A stretch of DNA of 64,000 nt from Solirubrobacteraceae bacterium (GTDB lineage: Bacteria; Actinomycetota; Thermoleophilia; Solirubrobacterales; Solirubrobacteraceae). Positions 51,328-59,196 of this stretch are shown piece after piece. A program made the position numbers and the translations under genes. Every line of letters starts with the position of its first letter. Within the stretch, counting starts at the first letter, position 1. Location: the NCBI GenBank assembly GCA_023230855.1, contig JALNWQ010000003.1:1-64000 (forward strand), written 5' to 3'. The notes beneath the pieces were generated by a model. That model was not told where the DNA came from, did no database searches, and saw only the letters and a program-made list of their open reading frames with translations.

Positions 51328-52722
51328 TCAGCCCTCCGTCGTGCCGGTCGCCTCGGCCAACGGCCGGGCCTTCCAGAAGTAGTTGTGGACCCCGTCGACC
51401 GTGTAGAGGCGACGGAAGGTCATCTCGACCCGGGTGCCGATCGCGACCTCGTCGGGCGCCGCGTCGGCCATCTCGACCGTGTACCGGCCGCCGCCGTCGA
51501 AGTCGACGACGACGGTGATGAGCGGCGGCGCCGGCGAGAACGCGAGCCGGTCGACGGTGAACGTCGCGACGGTCCCCCGCCGGTCGGCGAGCGACAGCGA
51601 CTCCATCTCGTCGACGGCGCGGCAGCTCTTGCACACCCGCATCGGCGGCACGTGGACGAACCCGCAGGCGGTGCAGCGCGAGCCGACGAAGGCGAACTTC
51701 CAGGCCTCCGACCGGGCCGACGGCGGTCCGGCGGGGCGGTCCGGCTCGGGACGGCGCGGGGGCTCGCGCTCCAGGCGCCCGCGCCAGGTGAGGAACGCCG
51801 CGTAGCGCAGCGCCCGCCCGTGCTCGAGCTGCGCGACCACGCCACGCTCCGGGCGCGTCGCGGCGAGGCGCTCGGTGGTGCGCAGGACGAACGCGTCCGC
51901 GCCGTCCGCGGCCGACACGACGAGGATCGTCTCGTCGGCCCCGGCGCGGTCGAGCACCGCGGCCAGGCGCAGGCCCAGGTCGGCGGCGCCGACGTAGCCG
52001 ATCGCCGGGTCGGCGCCCTCGATCCGTCCGCGGTACCGCTTGCGCGCCGCGGCGGCCGCACGGCCGTGCGGCGAGGAGATCACGACGTGGTCGGCCTGCT
52101 CGATCCCCGCGGCGGCGAGCGCCTCGGCGACGACGGACTCGACGAGCGGCGCGTAGCGCTCGGCGCCGAACCGCTCCTCCCACTGCCCGCTGTGGTCGTC
52201 GCCGGGGGCGCGCCAGCGGTCGAGGAACTCGGCGGTCGCCGACGCGCGGGCGAGGACGACGGCGATCGCGTCGTCCGGATCGCCGAAGCGCAGCGCGACC
52301 GCGCCGTCTCCACCGTCGCGCTCGTCGGTCGAGCCGGGGCGACCGTTGCGCAGGTCGGACAGGACGACGAGCCCGCCGTCGGCGAGGCCGGAGCGCAGCG
52401 CCGCGACGGCGGAGCGGGCCGACCCGACGACGTCGGCGGCGAACCCGGCGTGGCCGAGGTCGAGGGCCGCGTGGACGGCCGCCGCGTTCGTCTTGTCGAG
52501 GTACGCCGGGGCGGTCGTCGCCAGGTGGATCGCGTCGGGGCGGCCGTCGCCGGTCGCGGCGCGCGCCGCCTCGACGGCCATCGTCGTGGAGTCCTCGTCG
52601 AACGACGCCACGGTGCGCGTGCCGCGTCCCCCACCGGCGCCGAGCGCGTCGGCGATCTCGGCGTGGGCGAGTCGGTGGCGCGGCAGGTACGCGCCGTAGC
52701 CGGTGATGGCCCGGGCGCTCAT
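51328..52722 (-). CDS. HMG-CoA-synthase-like protein fused to DUF35 zinc ribbon/OB domain
   Basis: 464 residues. Residues 1 to about 325 have a thiolase-like HMG-CoA-synthase fold (ITGYGAYLPRHRLAHAEI; HVVISSPHGRAAAA; TILVVSAADGADAFVL). The C-terminal about 130 residues are a DUF35 module with a zinc ribbon CTACGFVHVPPMRVCKSC and an OB fold. At the position of the catalytic Cys of HMG-CoA synthase the sequence is DVVGSARSAVAAL, so Cys is missing and condensation activity is doubtful. In archaea, separate thiolase, HMGS and DUF35 proteins form one channelling complex; here two are fused and the thiolase follows directly. The pathway served is unknown. Confidence 0.78.
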   Translation of the reverse strand: MSARAITGYGAYLPRHRLAHAEIADALGAGGGRGTRTVASFDEDSTTMAVEAARAATGDGRPDAIHLATTAPAYLDKTNAAAVHAALDLGHAGFAADVVGSARSAVAALRSGLADGGLVVLSDLRNGRPGSTDERDGGDGAVALRFGDPDDAIAVVLARASATAEFLDRWRAPGDDHSGQWEERFGAERYAPLVESVVAEALAAAGIEQADHVVISSPHGRAAAAARKRYRGRIEGADPAIGYVGAADLGLRLAAVLDRAGADETILVVSAADGADAFVLRTTERLAATRPERGVVAQLEHGRALRYAAFLTWRGRLEREPPRRPEPDRPAGPPSARSEAWKFAFVGSRCTACGFVHVPPMRVCKSCRAVDEMESLSLADRRGTVATFTVDRLAFSPAPPLITVVVDFDGGGRYTVEMADAAPDEVAIGTRVEMTFRRLYTVDGVHNYFWKARPLAEATGTTEG

Positions 52723-52764
52723 CGGACACCCCCGCGCGCAGTCGTCACGGCCGGACGGACAGGG

Positions 52765-52781
52765 CCATACATCATGTCCTG
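52765..52781. promoter_or_regulatory. 17-bp dyad operator candidate upstream of the HMGS/DUF35-thiolase operon
   Basis: CCATACATCATGTCCTG contains the palindrome ACAT-c-ATGT and matches the family pattern nCnnAC-N5-GTnnnG. It is 43 bp upstream of the start at 52722. Confidence 0.5.
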
Positions 52782-52898
52782 ACAGACTGTAGCAGCGACG
52801 CTTCGGGGCCCCGGCCCGACGGCCCGGCCCTCGTCCGACCCACGCGATCCGTGTCCGGCTCACACAACGGCACGCCCGCACGCGAGACACTGCCCGAC

Positions 52899-53918
52899 AT
52901 GGCCACCCGCACGTCGCCGCCGCCGCACGAGGCTCTAGCCCGGGCCGCCGAGGTCGGGATCCACCGCATCCCGCTCCCGACGCCGTTCGCGATCGGCGAC
53001 GTCAACGTCCACGTCGTCGAGGGCGATCCGCTGACGCTCGTCGACTGCGGCCCGAACTCCGCGACGGCGCTCGGGGCGCTCGAGGCCGGCCTGGAGCGCC
53101 TCGGGCACCGCCTGACCGACGTCGGCCGCGTCGTCGTGACCCACCAGCACGCCGACCACGTCGGGCTCGTCGCGGCGATCGTGGAGCGCTCCGGGGCCGA
53201 GGTCGCCTGCCTCGACCTCCTCGCCCCGGTCGTCGAGGACGGCGAGTCCCACAGCCGTCGCGACGACGACGACGCGCTGGTGCTCATGGGCCGCCACGGC
53301 GTCGAGAGCCACGTCGCGGAGGCGCTGCACTCGGTGGCGACGATCACCCGGCACTGGACGTCGAGCGCCCCGGTCGCCGTGCGGGTCCCGGACGGCGGGC
53401 GCCTCGAGATCGGTGGCCGCGACTGGACCGTGCACCACCGGCCCGGCCACTCCCCGTCCGACACGGTGCTCCACCACGCGGGCGACCGGATCGCCTTCAC
53501 CGGCGACCACCTGCTGGCGCGGGTCTCCTCCAACGCCCTCGTGTCCCGGCCCCTCGGGGAGTGGGACGGCCGCCGTCCGCGTCCGCTCGTCGCCTACCGC
53601 GAGTCGCTGCGCGCCACGCGCGAGCTGGACCTCGCGATCGCGCTCGGCGGCCACGGCGACCCGGTGGTCGACCACCGCACCCTCGTCGACGAGCGGCTGG
53701 CGCAGCAGGACGAGCGCGCCGCGCGCATCCTGCAGATGCTCGGGCCGGGACCGTGCTCGGCCCACGGCCTGGCGGTGGCGATGTGGGGCCAGGTCGCGGT
53801 GACCCAGGTGTACCTCACGCTGTCGGAGATCCTCGGGCACCTCGACCTGCTGCTCGACGCGGGCGCCGTCGTCGAGGACGTCGCCGACGACGCGGTCGTC
53901 CTGTTCCGTCAGGCCTGA
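52899..53918 (+). CDS. MBL-fold metallo-hydrolase
   Basis: 339 residues from the ATG at 52899; a GTG at 52851 is an alternative and neither has a good ribosome binding site. The metal-binding THQHADH is at residues 81-87 (His82, His84, Asp86, His87), with further ligands in RPGHSPSDT, FTGDHLL and GGHGDP. A C-terminal winged-helix-like extension (LTLSEILGHLDLLLDAGAV) is as in LACTB2-type hydrolases. It likely hydrolyses a thioester or ester. It precedes a TetR pair on the same strand. Confidence 0.85.
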   Translation: MATRTSPPPHEALARAAEVGIHRIPLPTPFAIGDVNVHVVEGDPLTLVDCGPNSATALGALEAGLERLGHRLTDVGRVVVTHQHADHVGLVAAIVERSGAEVACLDLLAPVVEDGESHSRRDDDDALVLMGRHGVESHVAEALHSVATITRHWTSSAPVAVRVPDGGRLEIGGRDWTVHHRPGHSPSDTVLHHAGDRIAFTGDHLLARVSSNALVSRPLGEWDGRRPRPLVAYRESLRATRELDLAIALGGHGDPVVDHRTLVDERLAQQDERAARILQMLGPGPCSAHGLAVAMWGQVAVTQVYLTLSEILGHLDLLLDAGAVVEDVADDAVVLFRQA

Positions 53919-54030
53919 TCGGTCAGGCCCGACCCGAGACGGCCGGCGACCGCACCGGTCGCCCCCGCGCCACCCGGGCGGCGTCCGGCGTCGCCGCGCG
54001 CACCGTCCGGACGACGGTCCGGGCGTTGCC

Positions 54031-54082
54031 CGGACACGTCATGGGGCCGTGTCCGTCCGCGGCGCCCGTACACTCTGTTCGG
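54031..54082. promoter_or_regulatory. Two inverted repeats upstream of the TetR pair
   Basis: CGGACACG (54031-54038) and CGTGTCCG (54048-54055) form a perfect 8-bp dyad with a 9-bp centre. CCGTACACTCTGTTCGG (54066-54082) is a 17-bp family member ending seven bases before the TetR start. Confidence 0.6.
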
Positions 54083-54088
54083 ACACGC

Positions 54089-54745
54089 ATGCCGTCCGCC
54101 GCCCAGCAGCCCACCGGGAACCGCGCCGTCCGTCGAGGCGAGCTGCGCGGCCCGCTGCTCGGGGCGATCGAGCAGCTGCTCGACGCGGGCGAGAGCTACA
54201 CCGAGCTGAGCGTCGAGCGGATCGTCGCCGCCGCCGGCGTGTCGCGGTCCACGTTCTACGTGTACTTCGAGGACAAGGGCGACCTGCTGCAGTCGCTCAC
54301 CGAGGAGCTCATGGGTCGGCTCGACGAGCTGGCCCACGCGATCTGGGACCTGGCCGAGGACGCCGGCTACGCCGATGTGCGCGAGCGGATGGCCGCGCTC
54401 GTCGCGACGTACCGCGAGCACCGGATCCTCATGGGGGCCGTCGTCGACAGCGCCGTGTACGACGGTCGCGTCGGCGCGGCGTTCGGCGGGGTCCTCGAGC
54501 AGGCCGCGGGCGCGCTCGCCCAGCACATCCGCGACGGGCAGGCCGGTGGCTACGTCCGGTCCGGGCTGGATCCCGAGCCGATCTCGGCGTGGCTCGTGTG
54601 GATGACCGAGCGCGGCATGTACAGCCTCGTCCGCGAGGCCGACGACGCGTCGCTCGAGCGGCACGTCGACGCGCTCACGACCGTCGTCTGGAACACCCTC
54701 TACGAGGGCGTGCGTCCCGCGCCGCGCCCCGAACAGGAGCACTGA
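54089..54745 (+). CDS. TetR family regulator, first of the second tandem pair
   Basis: 218 residues from the ATG at 54089. The recognition helix is GVSRSTFYVYFEDKGDLL. The C-terminal domain carries AQHIRDGQAGGYV and WLVWMTERGMYSLVREA, close to the pair at 22538/23173. The gene sits seven bases after a 17-bp dyad, suggesting autoregulation. Six bases separate it from the next TetR gene. Confidence 0.83.
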   Translation: MPSAAQQPTGNRAVRRGELRGPLLGAIEQLLDAGESYTELSVERIVAAAGVSRSTFYVYFEDKGDLLQSLTEELMGRLDELAHAIWDLAEDAGYADVRERMAALVATYREHRILMGAVVDSAVYDGRVGAAFGGVLEQAAGALAQHIRDGQAGGYVRSGLDPEPISAWLVWMTERGMYSLVREADDASLERHVDALTTVVWNTLYEGVRPAPRPEQEH

Positions 54746-54751
54746 GACCCG

Positions 54752-55390
54752 ATGCCGTCCGTCACCCGCAAGCGCCAGGGCAGCCGTGCCGAGCGTCGAG
54801 ACGAGATGCGCGGGCGGCTGCTCGCGGTCGTCGAGCGGTTGCTCGGCGAGGGCGAGAGCTTCACCGAGATCAGCGTCGAGCGCCTCGTGTCCGAGGCCGG
54901 CATCTCGCGCTCCACGTTCTACGTGTACTTCGAGGACAAGGGCGACCTGCTGAGCGCCTGGTTCGGCGACATCACGTCGGAGATCGCCGCGGCCGCGGCC
55001 GGTTGGTGGCAGCTCGGCCCCGACGTCACCCGCGACGCGGTGCACGAGGCGCTCGACCGCGTCGTGCGCACGTACCGTCCCCACACGACGCTCATGGCCG
55101 CGATGTACGACACCGCGTCCTACGACGCCGGGGTGCGCGACCTCACCGACGCGATGATGACGTCGAACGTCGCCGGCCTGCGCAAGCACATCCGCACCGG
55201 CCAGCAGCAGGGGTTCATCACCGAGCGCCTCAACGCCGAGGAGACCGCGGCCTGGCTCACCTGGATGGCCGAGCGCGGGTTCCACCGGCTCGTCCGGGCG
55301 GCGTCCGACGAGGACGTCGACCGCCTGATCGACGCCTACACCGACATCGTCTGGTTCACGCTCTACGCCCCCGCAGCGTCGGGGGCGTAG
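54752..55390 (+). CDS. TetR family regulator, second of the second tandem pair
   Basis: 212 residues. The HTH reads GISRSTFYVYFEDKGDLL, identical to its upstream neighbour over the recognition helix apart from one residue. It also shares RKHIRTGQQQGFI and WLTWMAERGFHRLV in the ligand domain. The identical recognition helices predict binding to the same operators, so the two may compete or heterodimerise. A terminator hairpin overlaps its stop. Confidence 0.83.
   Translation: MPSVTRKRQGSRAERRDEMRGRLLAVVERLLGEGESFTEISVERLVSEAGISRSTFYVYFEDKGDLLSAWFGDITSEIAAAAAGWWQLGPDVTRDAVHEALDRVVRTYRPHTTLMAAMYDTASYDAGVRDLTDAMMTSNVAGLRKHIRTGQQQGFITERLNAEETAAWLTWMAERGFHRLVRAASDEDVDRLIDAYTDIVWFTLYAPAASGA
55364..55389. 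terminator. 10-bp stem hairpin at the end of the TetR pair
   Basis: TACGCCCCCG-cagcgt-CGGGGGCGTA is a perfect stem whose 3' arm runs into the TAG stop codon of the TetR gene. Confidence 0.65.
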
Positions 55391-55508
55391 CGCCGCAGGC
55401 CGCGCCGGCGCGTAGCGCCGGAGACCCACCGGCCGGCGCGCCGGCGCGCTGCGGCCGAGGGCCGCGGGGTGGAGGCCGCCGGCGCGGGGCACCGGCCGCA
55501 GGAGGAGG

Positions 55509-55697
55509 TCGCTCGGGGGCGCGCCGGCTTCCGGACGCCCCCGGTCCGCTTCGTGGTCCGCCCCGTCAGGTCGCCCGGGGGGGGGTGGGCTGGCTTCCGG
55601 TCGCCCACGGTCCGCTTCGCGGTCCACCCCGTCAGGCCGCTCGGGGGCGCGCCGGCTTCCGGTCGTCCCAGGTCCGCTTCGCGGTCCACGCCGTCGG
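55509..55697. repeat. Three degenerate tandem copies of a 61-66 bp unit
   Basis: The copies span about 55509-55570, 55571-55636 and 55637-55697. Each contains CGGCTTCCGG or TGGCTTCCGG, then GGTCCGCTTCG and a CCCGTCAGG or CCGTCGG end. Copy two carries a run of nine G. Both strands stay open across the block, but the translations are repetitive and match nothing, so it is taken as noncoding. Confidence 0.7.
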
Positions 55698-55740
55698 ACC
55701 GGCGTCGGTGCCGCGCTCCCGGGTCGCGCCGCCCGGCCGA

Positions 55741-55852
55741 GACGGGTCGGTGTGACGAACCCCGCCGCATGGGGCGGGCAACGTCGCGGCGACCGATCGC
55801 GCCACGTCGGACCCGACGGGTCGGTGTGACGAACCCCGCCACAAACGGCGGG
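55741..55852. repeat. Two copies of a hairpin-bearing noncoding element
   Basis: Copies at 55741-55778 and 55815-55852 share 26 identical bases (starting GACGGGTCGGTGTGACGAAC) and each ends in the dyad CCCGCC-N6-GGCGGG. They continue the repeat block between the TetR pair and the membrane-protein gene; 55391-56002 contains no recognisable gene. Confidence 0.7.
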
Positions 55853-55904
55853 AGACGCCACCGTGAGCGGGAGGGCCCCCCGACCCTCCTCCCCCAACGA
55901 CGAA

Positions 55905-55937
55905 GGGCGCCCCGCGACACGAAGTCGCGGGACGCCC
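55905..55937. terminator. 13-bp stem hairpin between convergent genes
   Basis: GGGCGCCCCGCGA / TCGCGGGACGCCC (one mismatch) with a 7-base loop, about 65 bp past the end of the minus-strand membrane-protein gene. Confidence 0.6.
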
Positions 55938-56002
55938 CGGAAGCGTGGGCCGTCCCGAGCGCCCCGGCGCGCGGCCGGGGCGGAGGGACGGCGGTCGTCG
56001 AC

Positions 56003-56944
56003 CTAGAACTCGGGCGTGGCCCGCTGGTCGGCGGGCAGGTTGCCCTCCTCCGCCATCTTGCCCCAGATCTTGGCGCGGACGCGGCCACCGGTGAACCCGT
56101 AGGCGAGCATGCGACCGAGGGTCCAGGCCGGCACCGCCTCGCCGTCCTTACGACCGAAGAAGTGGGCGTAGATCTTCATCAGCGCGACGGCCTCCACCAT
56201 CATGATCGCGCAGGCGACCCAGCGCATCCACTCGGGCAGCGACGAGTTGTGCGCGATGAGGTGGATCCAGCCGACCGTGAAGTACGTGGCGGCCATGCCG
56301 TACGGCGCCGCGACGAGGATCAGCAGCTGCTTCCAGCCCTTCAGGCGCGGGACCATGATGTGGAGCAGGATGCCGACCGTCACGAACGAGGCGGAGTTGA
56401 TGAAGGCCCACCAGTACGGGAAGCCGAACAGCTCGAACGGCTGCACGCCGTAGTACTCGTAGACGTTGAGGTTGATGCCGATGGTCTCCATCACGGCGTC
56501 GAGGATGCCGCCCATGGCCAGCAGCATGAGGAACGTCTTGAACGTCGCCCCGTTGCGGATGACGAAGTAGTTGAAGTACGACTGCAGGCCCAGGAACGCG
56601 ACGTAGCAGAGCGGAATGAGCAGCGGCACGGTGATGCCGAAGTTCGTGTAGACGCCGGTGAGGTCGTCGGCCCAGTGGAGGTGGCCGAGCATGTCGAGCA
56701 TGGCCTCCTCCAACGAGCAGATCAGCCCGCTGAGGATCACCAGGACCGGCACCCAGTTCTTGTTCATCGCCGCGCGGATGGCCCACGGCAGCGCGAACAG
56801 CACCACTGCCGCGCCGGCGACGAAGAAGAAGATGATCTCGTTGGTCGTGCCCGCCTCGAAGCCGGCGGGAAGCGGCTTGACGTTGGGCGGCAAGCCGGGG
56901 TCGACGCCGTATTGGCCGAGCGTCTGGAGTCCTGTGCTGAGCAC
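56003..56944 (-). CDS. Polytopic membrane protein, paralog of 19111-20028
   Basis: 313 residues with about seven hydrophobic segments (35-57, 65-83, 100-118, 131-152, 172-195, 202-225 and 235-255 approximately). The shared motif YEYYGVQPFELFGFPYWWAFIN identifies it as a paralog of the protein at 19111. The basic C-terminal region (GRVRAKIWGKMAEEG) is probably cytoplasmic. Possibly related to AveC-type spirocyclase-family membrane proteins, stated from memory with low certainty. Divergent from a TetR gene, with four operator copies in the 435-bp gap. Confidence 0.6.
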   Translation of the reverse strand: MLSTGLQTLGQYGVDPGLPPNVKPLPAGFEAGTTNEIIFFFVAGAAVVLFALPWAIRAAMNKNWVPVLVILSGLICSLEEAMLDMLGHLHWADDLTGVYTNFGITVPLLIPLCYVAFLGLQSYFNYFVIRNGATFKTFLMLLAMGGILDAVMETIGINLNVYEYYGVQPFELFGFPYWWAFINSASFVTVGILLHIMVPRLKGWKQLLILVAAPYGMAATYFTVGWIHLIAHNSSLPEWMRWVACAIMMVEAVALMKIYAHFFGRKDGEAVPAWTLGRMLAYGFTGGRVRAKIWGKMAEEGNLPADQRATPEF

Positions 56945-57074
56945 CTGTGGTCCTTTCTCGTGGTGGCGACCGATCGGGCGCGCGCCGGTCGGGACGCGGA
57001 CCCGGGATCACCGGGCTGATCTCGAGGCGGACCCTGCCGGATCCCCTCCGCCGCCGGAGAGCCTAACAGGTTCT

Positions 57075-57118
57075 CCAGACAGTGTGTATGGATTTCTCGT
57101 ACCAGACGTTATGTCTGG
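57075..57118. promoter_or_regulatory. Two 17-bp dyad operators near the membrane-protein promoter
   Basis: CCAGACAGTGTGTATGG (57075-57091) and CCAGACGTTATGTCTGG (57102-57118). The second is a perfect 6-5-6 dyad that extends to ACCAGAC/GTCTGGT. They are 27 bp apart and lie 130-175 bp upstream of the minus-strand gene. Confidence 0.75.
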
Positions 57119-57275
57119 TCGGCGGCGGACGCGCCGGGCGGAGCGCACCCGTCCGGCACGGACGATCCGACCCCGCGACGCCGCCCGGCCCGCCCCTGCG
57201 CCCGCCGAGGCCCCGGCCGCCGCACTCGGCGCACCCGGGGCCCGGAGTCGATCCGGCCGACGCGGCACGCCGCGA

Positions 57276-57337
57276 CCATACATGTTGTCTGCACGCCGCG
57301 GGGAAGTTTCCGCCGACAGAGCAGACTCCATGTCTGC
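57276..57337. promoter_or_regulatory. Two 17-bp dyad operators near the TetR promoter
   Basis: CCATACATGTTGTCTGC (57276-57292) and GCAGACTCCATGTCTGC (57321-57337, perfect 6-5-6 dyad). The latter ends 42 bp before the TetR start. With the two sites at 57075-57118 the gap holds four copies. Confidence 0.75.
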
Positions 57338-57379
57338 ATCCGCCCGGATGATGGGCCCGAACGCCGAGAAGGTCTATGG

Positions 57380-58039
57380 TTGAACGACCTCATGGCCGAT
57401 CCCTCCGTCCCCGACGCGCCCCTGGCGCCAGCGCCCCCCTCGGACCGGAAGGCGAGCACGAAGCTCGAGGAATCGATCTTCGCCGCGACCCAGCGCCTCA
57501 TGGAGGAGCAGGCGTTCGGTGACCTGAGCGTCGCGCAGATCCTCAAGGAGGCCGAGGTCTCCCGGGCGACGTTCTACTACTACTTCAGCTCGAAGTTCAC
57601 CGTGCTCGTCGGCCTGCTCGACCGGGCCATGGAGGACGTCTTCGCGACGGTCCAGCCGTTCCTCCTGCGCCCGTCCCACGAGGAGCCGCGCGTCGCGCTG
57701 GAGCGGAGCCTCAGCGCGGTGACCGACGCCTGGCGTCGCCACCGGGTCGTGCTCCAGGCGACGAACCACCACTGGCACGCGGTGCCCGAGCTGCGGGCCC
57801 TGTGGCTGCAGATCGTCGAGCGGTTCGTCGTCGCCGGCGCCGAGGAGATCGAGCGGGAGCGCGAGGCGGGCCTGCTGCAGACCGACGTTCCCGGACGCGA
57901 GCTCGCCGCCGCGCTCTTCTGGGGAACCGAGCGCGTGCTCTACGTCGCGGGCCTCGGGGTGGAGGGATCCTTCGACGACGAGTCGTCGACGATCGAGGCC
58001 CTCGTGTCGATGTGGGTCGGGACCCTCTACGGACGATGA
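57380..58039 (+). CDS. TetR family regulator between the membrane-protein and AttH-like genes
   Basis: 219 residues from a TTG at 57380 with GAGAAGG at good spacing; the ATG at 57392 is possible but lacks a ribosome binding site. The recognition helix is EVSRATFYYYFSSKFTVL, close to the 'STFY' class. The C-terminal part has LFWGTERVLYVAGLG. Its stop overlaps the start of the AttH-like gene, so regulator and that gene form an operon. The four 17-bp dyads upstream make this the most convincing regulator-operator pairing for the family. Confidence 0.83.
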   Translation: MNDLMADPSVPDAPLAPAPPSDRKASTKLEESIFAATQRLMEEQAFGDLSVAQILKEAEVSRATFYYYFSSKFTVLVGLLDRAMEDVFATVQPFLLRPSHEEPRVALERSLSAVTDAWRRHRVVLQATNHHWHAVPELRALWLQIVERFVVAGAEEIEREREAGLLQTDVPGRELAAALFWGTERVLYVAGLGVEGSFDDESSTIEALVSMWVGTLYGR

Positions 58040-59103
58040 GCGCGGAGGCGCGGACGATGACCGGATCCCCGGGCAACCCCTTCGGCGTCGACCCCGCCGC
58101 CGACCTCCTGCACGCCCCTCCCCCGGACGCTCCCACGTGGAGCGAGACGATGTACTTCCACGTCTGGAATCCGGACGAGGGCGTCGGGATCTTCGTCCAC
58201 GCGGGGCGTTGGCCGGGCGACCGCGAGCTGTGGTGGGCGCAGACGATCGCCCTGCTCCCCGACGGCGAGCTGCTCGTCGACCGCTCGTGGGGACGCGCGG
58301 CGGACGACCGCGGACCGGCCACCGGCAACCTTCGGGTGGAGTGCGTCGAGCCGCTGCGGCGCTGGCGCCTGCGGTTCGACGGGGCCGGCGAGCCGACGAC
58401 GGTCGACCGGATGGCCCGCGCCCCGGTCGGGGCCGGGCGGGCGCGGGCGTTCCGGTTCGACGTCGAGCTCGACGCGGCCGCCCCGGTGTGGGACATGCAC
58501 CGGGCGTTCGGGATCGACGGGCTGAGCTGGGCCGCGCACCACCACACGCAGGGCCACCGGGCGACCGGCGCCCTCGACGTGGAGGGCGCCCCCGGGTGGC
58601 GGCTCGACGGGGTCGCGCACCGGGACCACTCCAGCGGCCCGCGCGACCTGTCGGACTTCGGCGGGCTGCACTTCTTCGTCTTCGTCTTCCCCGACGCCGC
58701 CGGCGACCGCGTCGTGAACGGCCTGGTGAACTGGAAGCGCGACGGCGTCGCCGACCACCGGATCTGGACCGCGCAGGAGGCCGGTCGGGTCGAGATCGGG
58801 ACCGCGGTGCGCGTCACCGGCCTCGAGGACCCCGCCACCCACCGGCCGCACGAGCTGACGATCGCGCTCGGCGGCGGTGACGGCGACGCGACGGTCGAGT
58901 ACCGCGCCGAGCGGCTGCACGGCTACACCCTGAGCGTGCTCGACCCCAACGAGAACCTCAACGGCGTCGATCACGACGACGAGGACCCGTTGGTCCTCAC
59001 CCAGTCGACGGTGCGGGTCGTCGCGCCCGACGGCCGGGTCGGGTTCGGGGTCGTCGAGCGGGACTACCGCCGCTCGATGCTCCCCTCCCCCGAGCCGCGC
59101 TGA
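58036..59103 (+). CDS. AttH/CrtC-like lipocalin-fold protein
   Basis: 355 residues from the ATG at 58036 (ATGA overlap with the TetR stop). WSETMYFHVWNPDEGVGIFVH near the N-terminus and VAHRDHSSGPRDLSDF in the middle correspond to the WWQDSAFLVW and HRDRSWG segments of the protein at 16236; the Trp of the motif is replaced by Ser here. Beta-rich throughout, with no signal peptide. Third member of the family in the window, again near a membrane protein of the 19111 type. Hydrophobic-substrate binding or hydration is inferred only. Confidence 0.7.
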   Translation: MSAEARTMTGSPGNPFGVDPAADLLHAPPPDAPTWSETMYFHVWNPDEGVGIFVHAGRWPGDRELWWAQTIALLPDGELLVDRSWGRAADDRGPATGNLRVECVEPLRRWRLRFDGAGEPTTVDRMARAPVGAGRARAFRFDVELDAAAPVWDMHRAFGIDGLSWAAHHHTQGHRATGALDVEGAPGWRLDGVAHRDHSSGPRDLSDFGGLHFFVFVFPDAAGDRVVNGLVNWKRDGVADHRIWTAQEAGRVEIGTAVRVTGLEDPATHRPHELTIALGGGDGDATVEYRAERLHGYTLSVLDPNENLNGVDHDDEDPLVLTQSTVRVVAPDGRVGFGVVERDYRRSMLPSPEPR

Positions 59104-59196
59104 CCCGAGGGCCCGCGGCCGGCCCACCAGTCGCCCGGCCCGCCCCGGGTCACCCGCGCCCCGGACCGGGCCACCTCCGACGACCCCGCCCCGCGG

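Noticed and set aside
55509..55852. Possible CRISPR array
   Set aside because: Units are directly adjacent and degenerate, with no unique spacers and no cas genes nearby.
53909..55897. Minus-strand frame with repeated peptide segments over the TetR pair and repeat block
   Set aside because: The repeats reflect the DNA repeat units; the frame is antisense to two clear TetR genes and has no recognisable domain.
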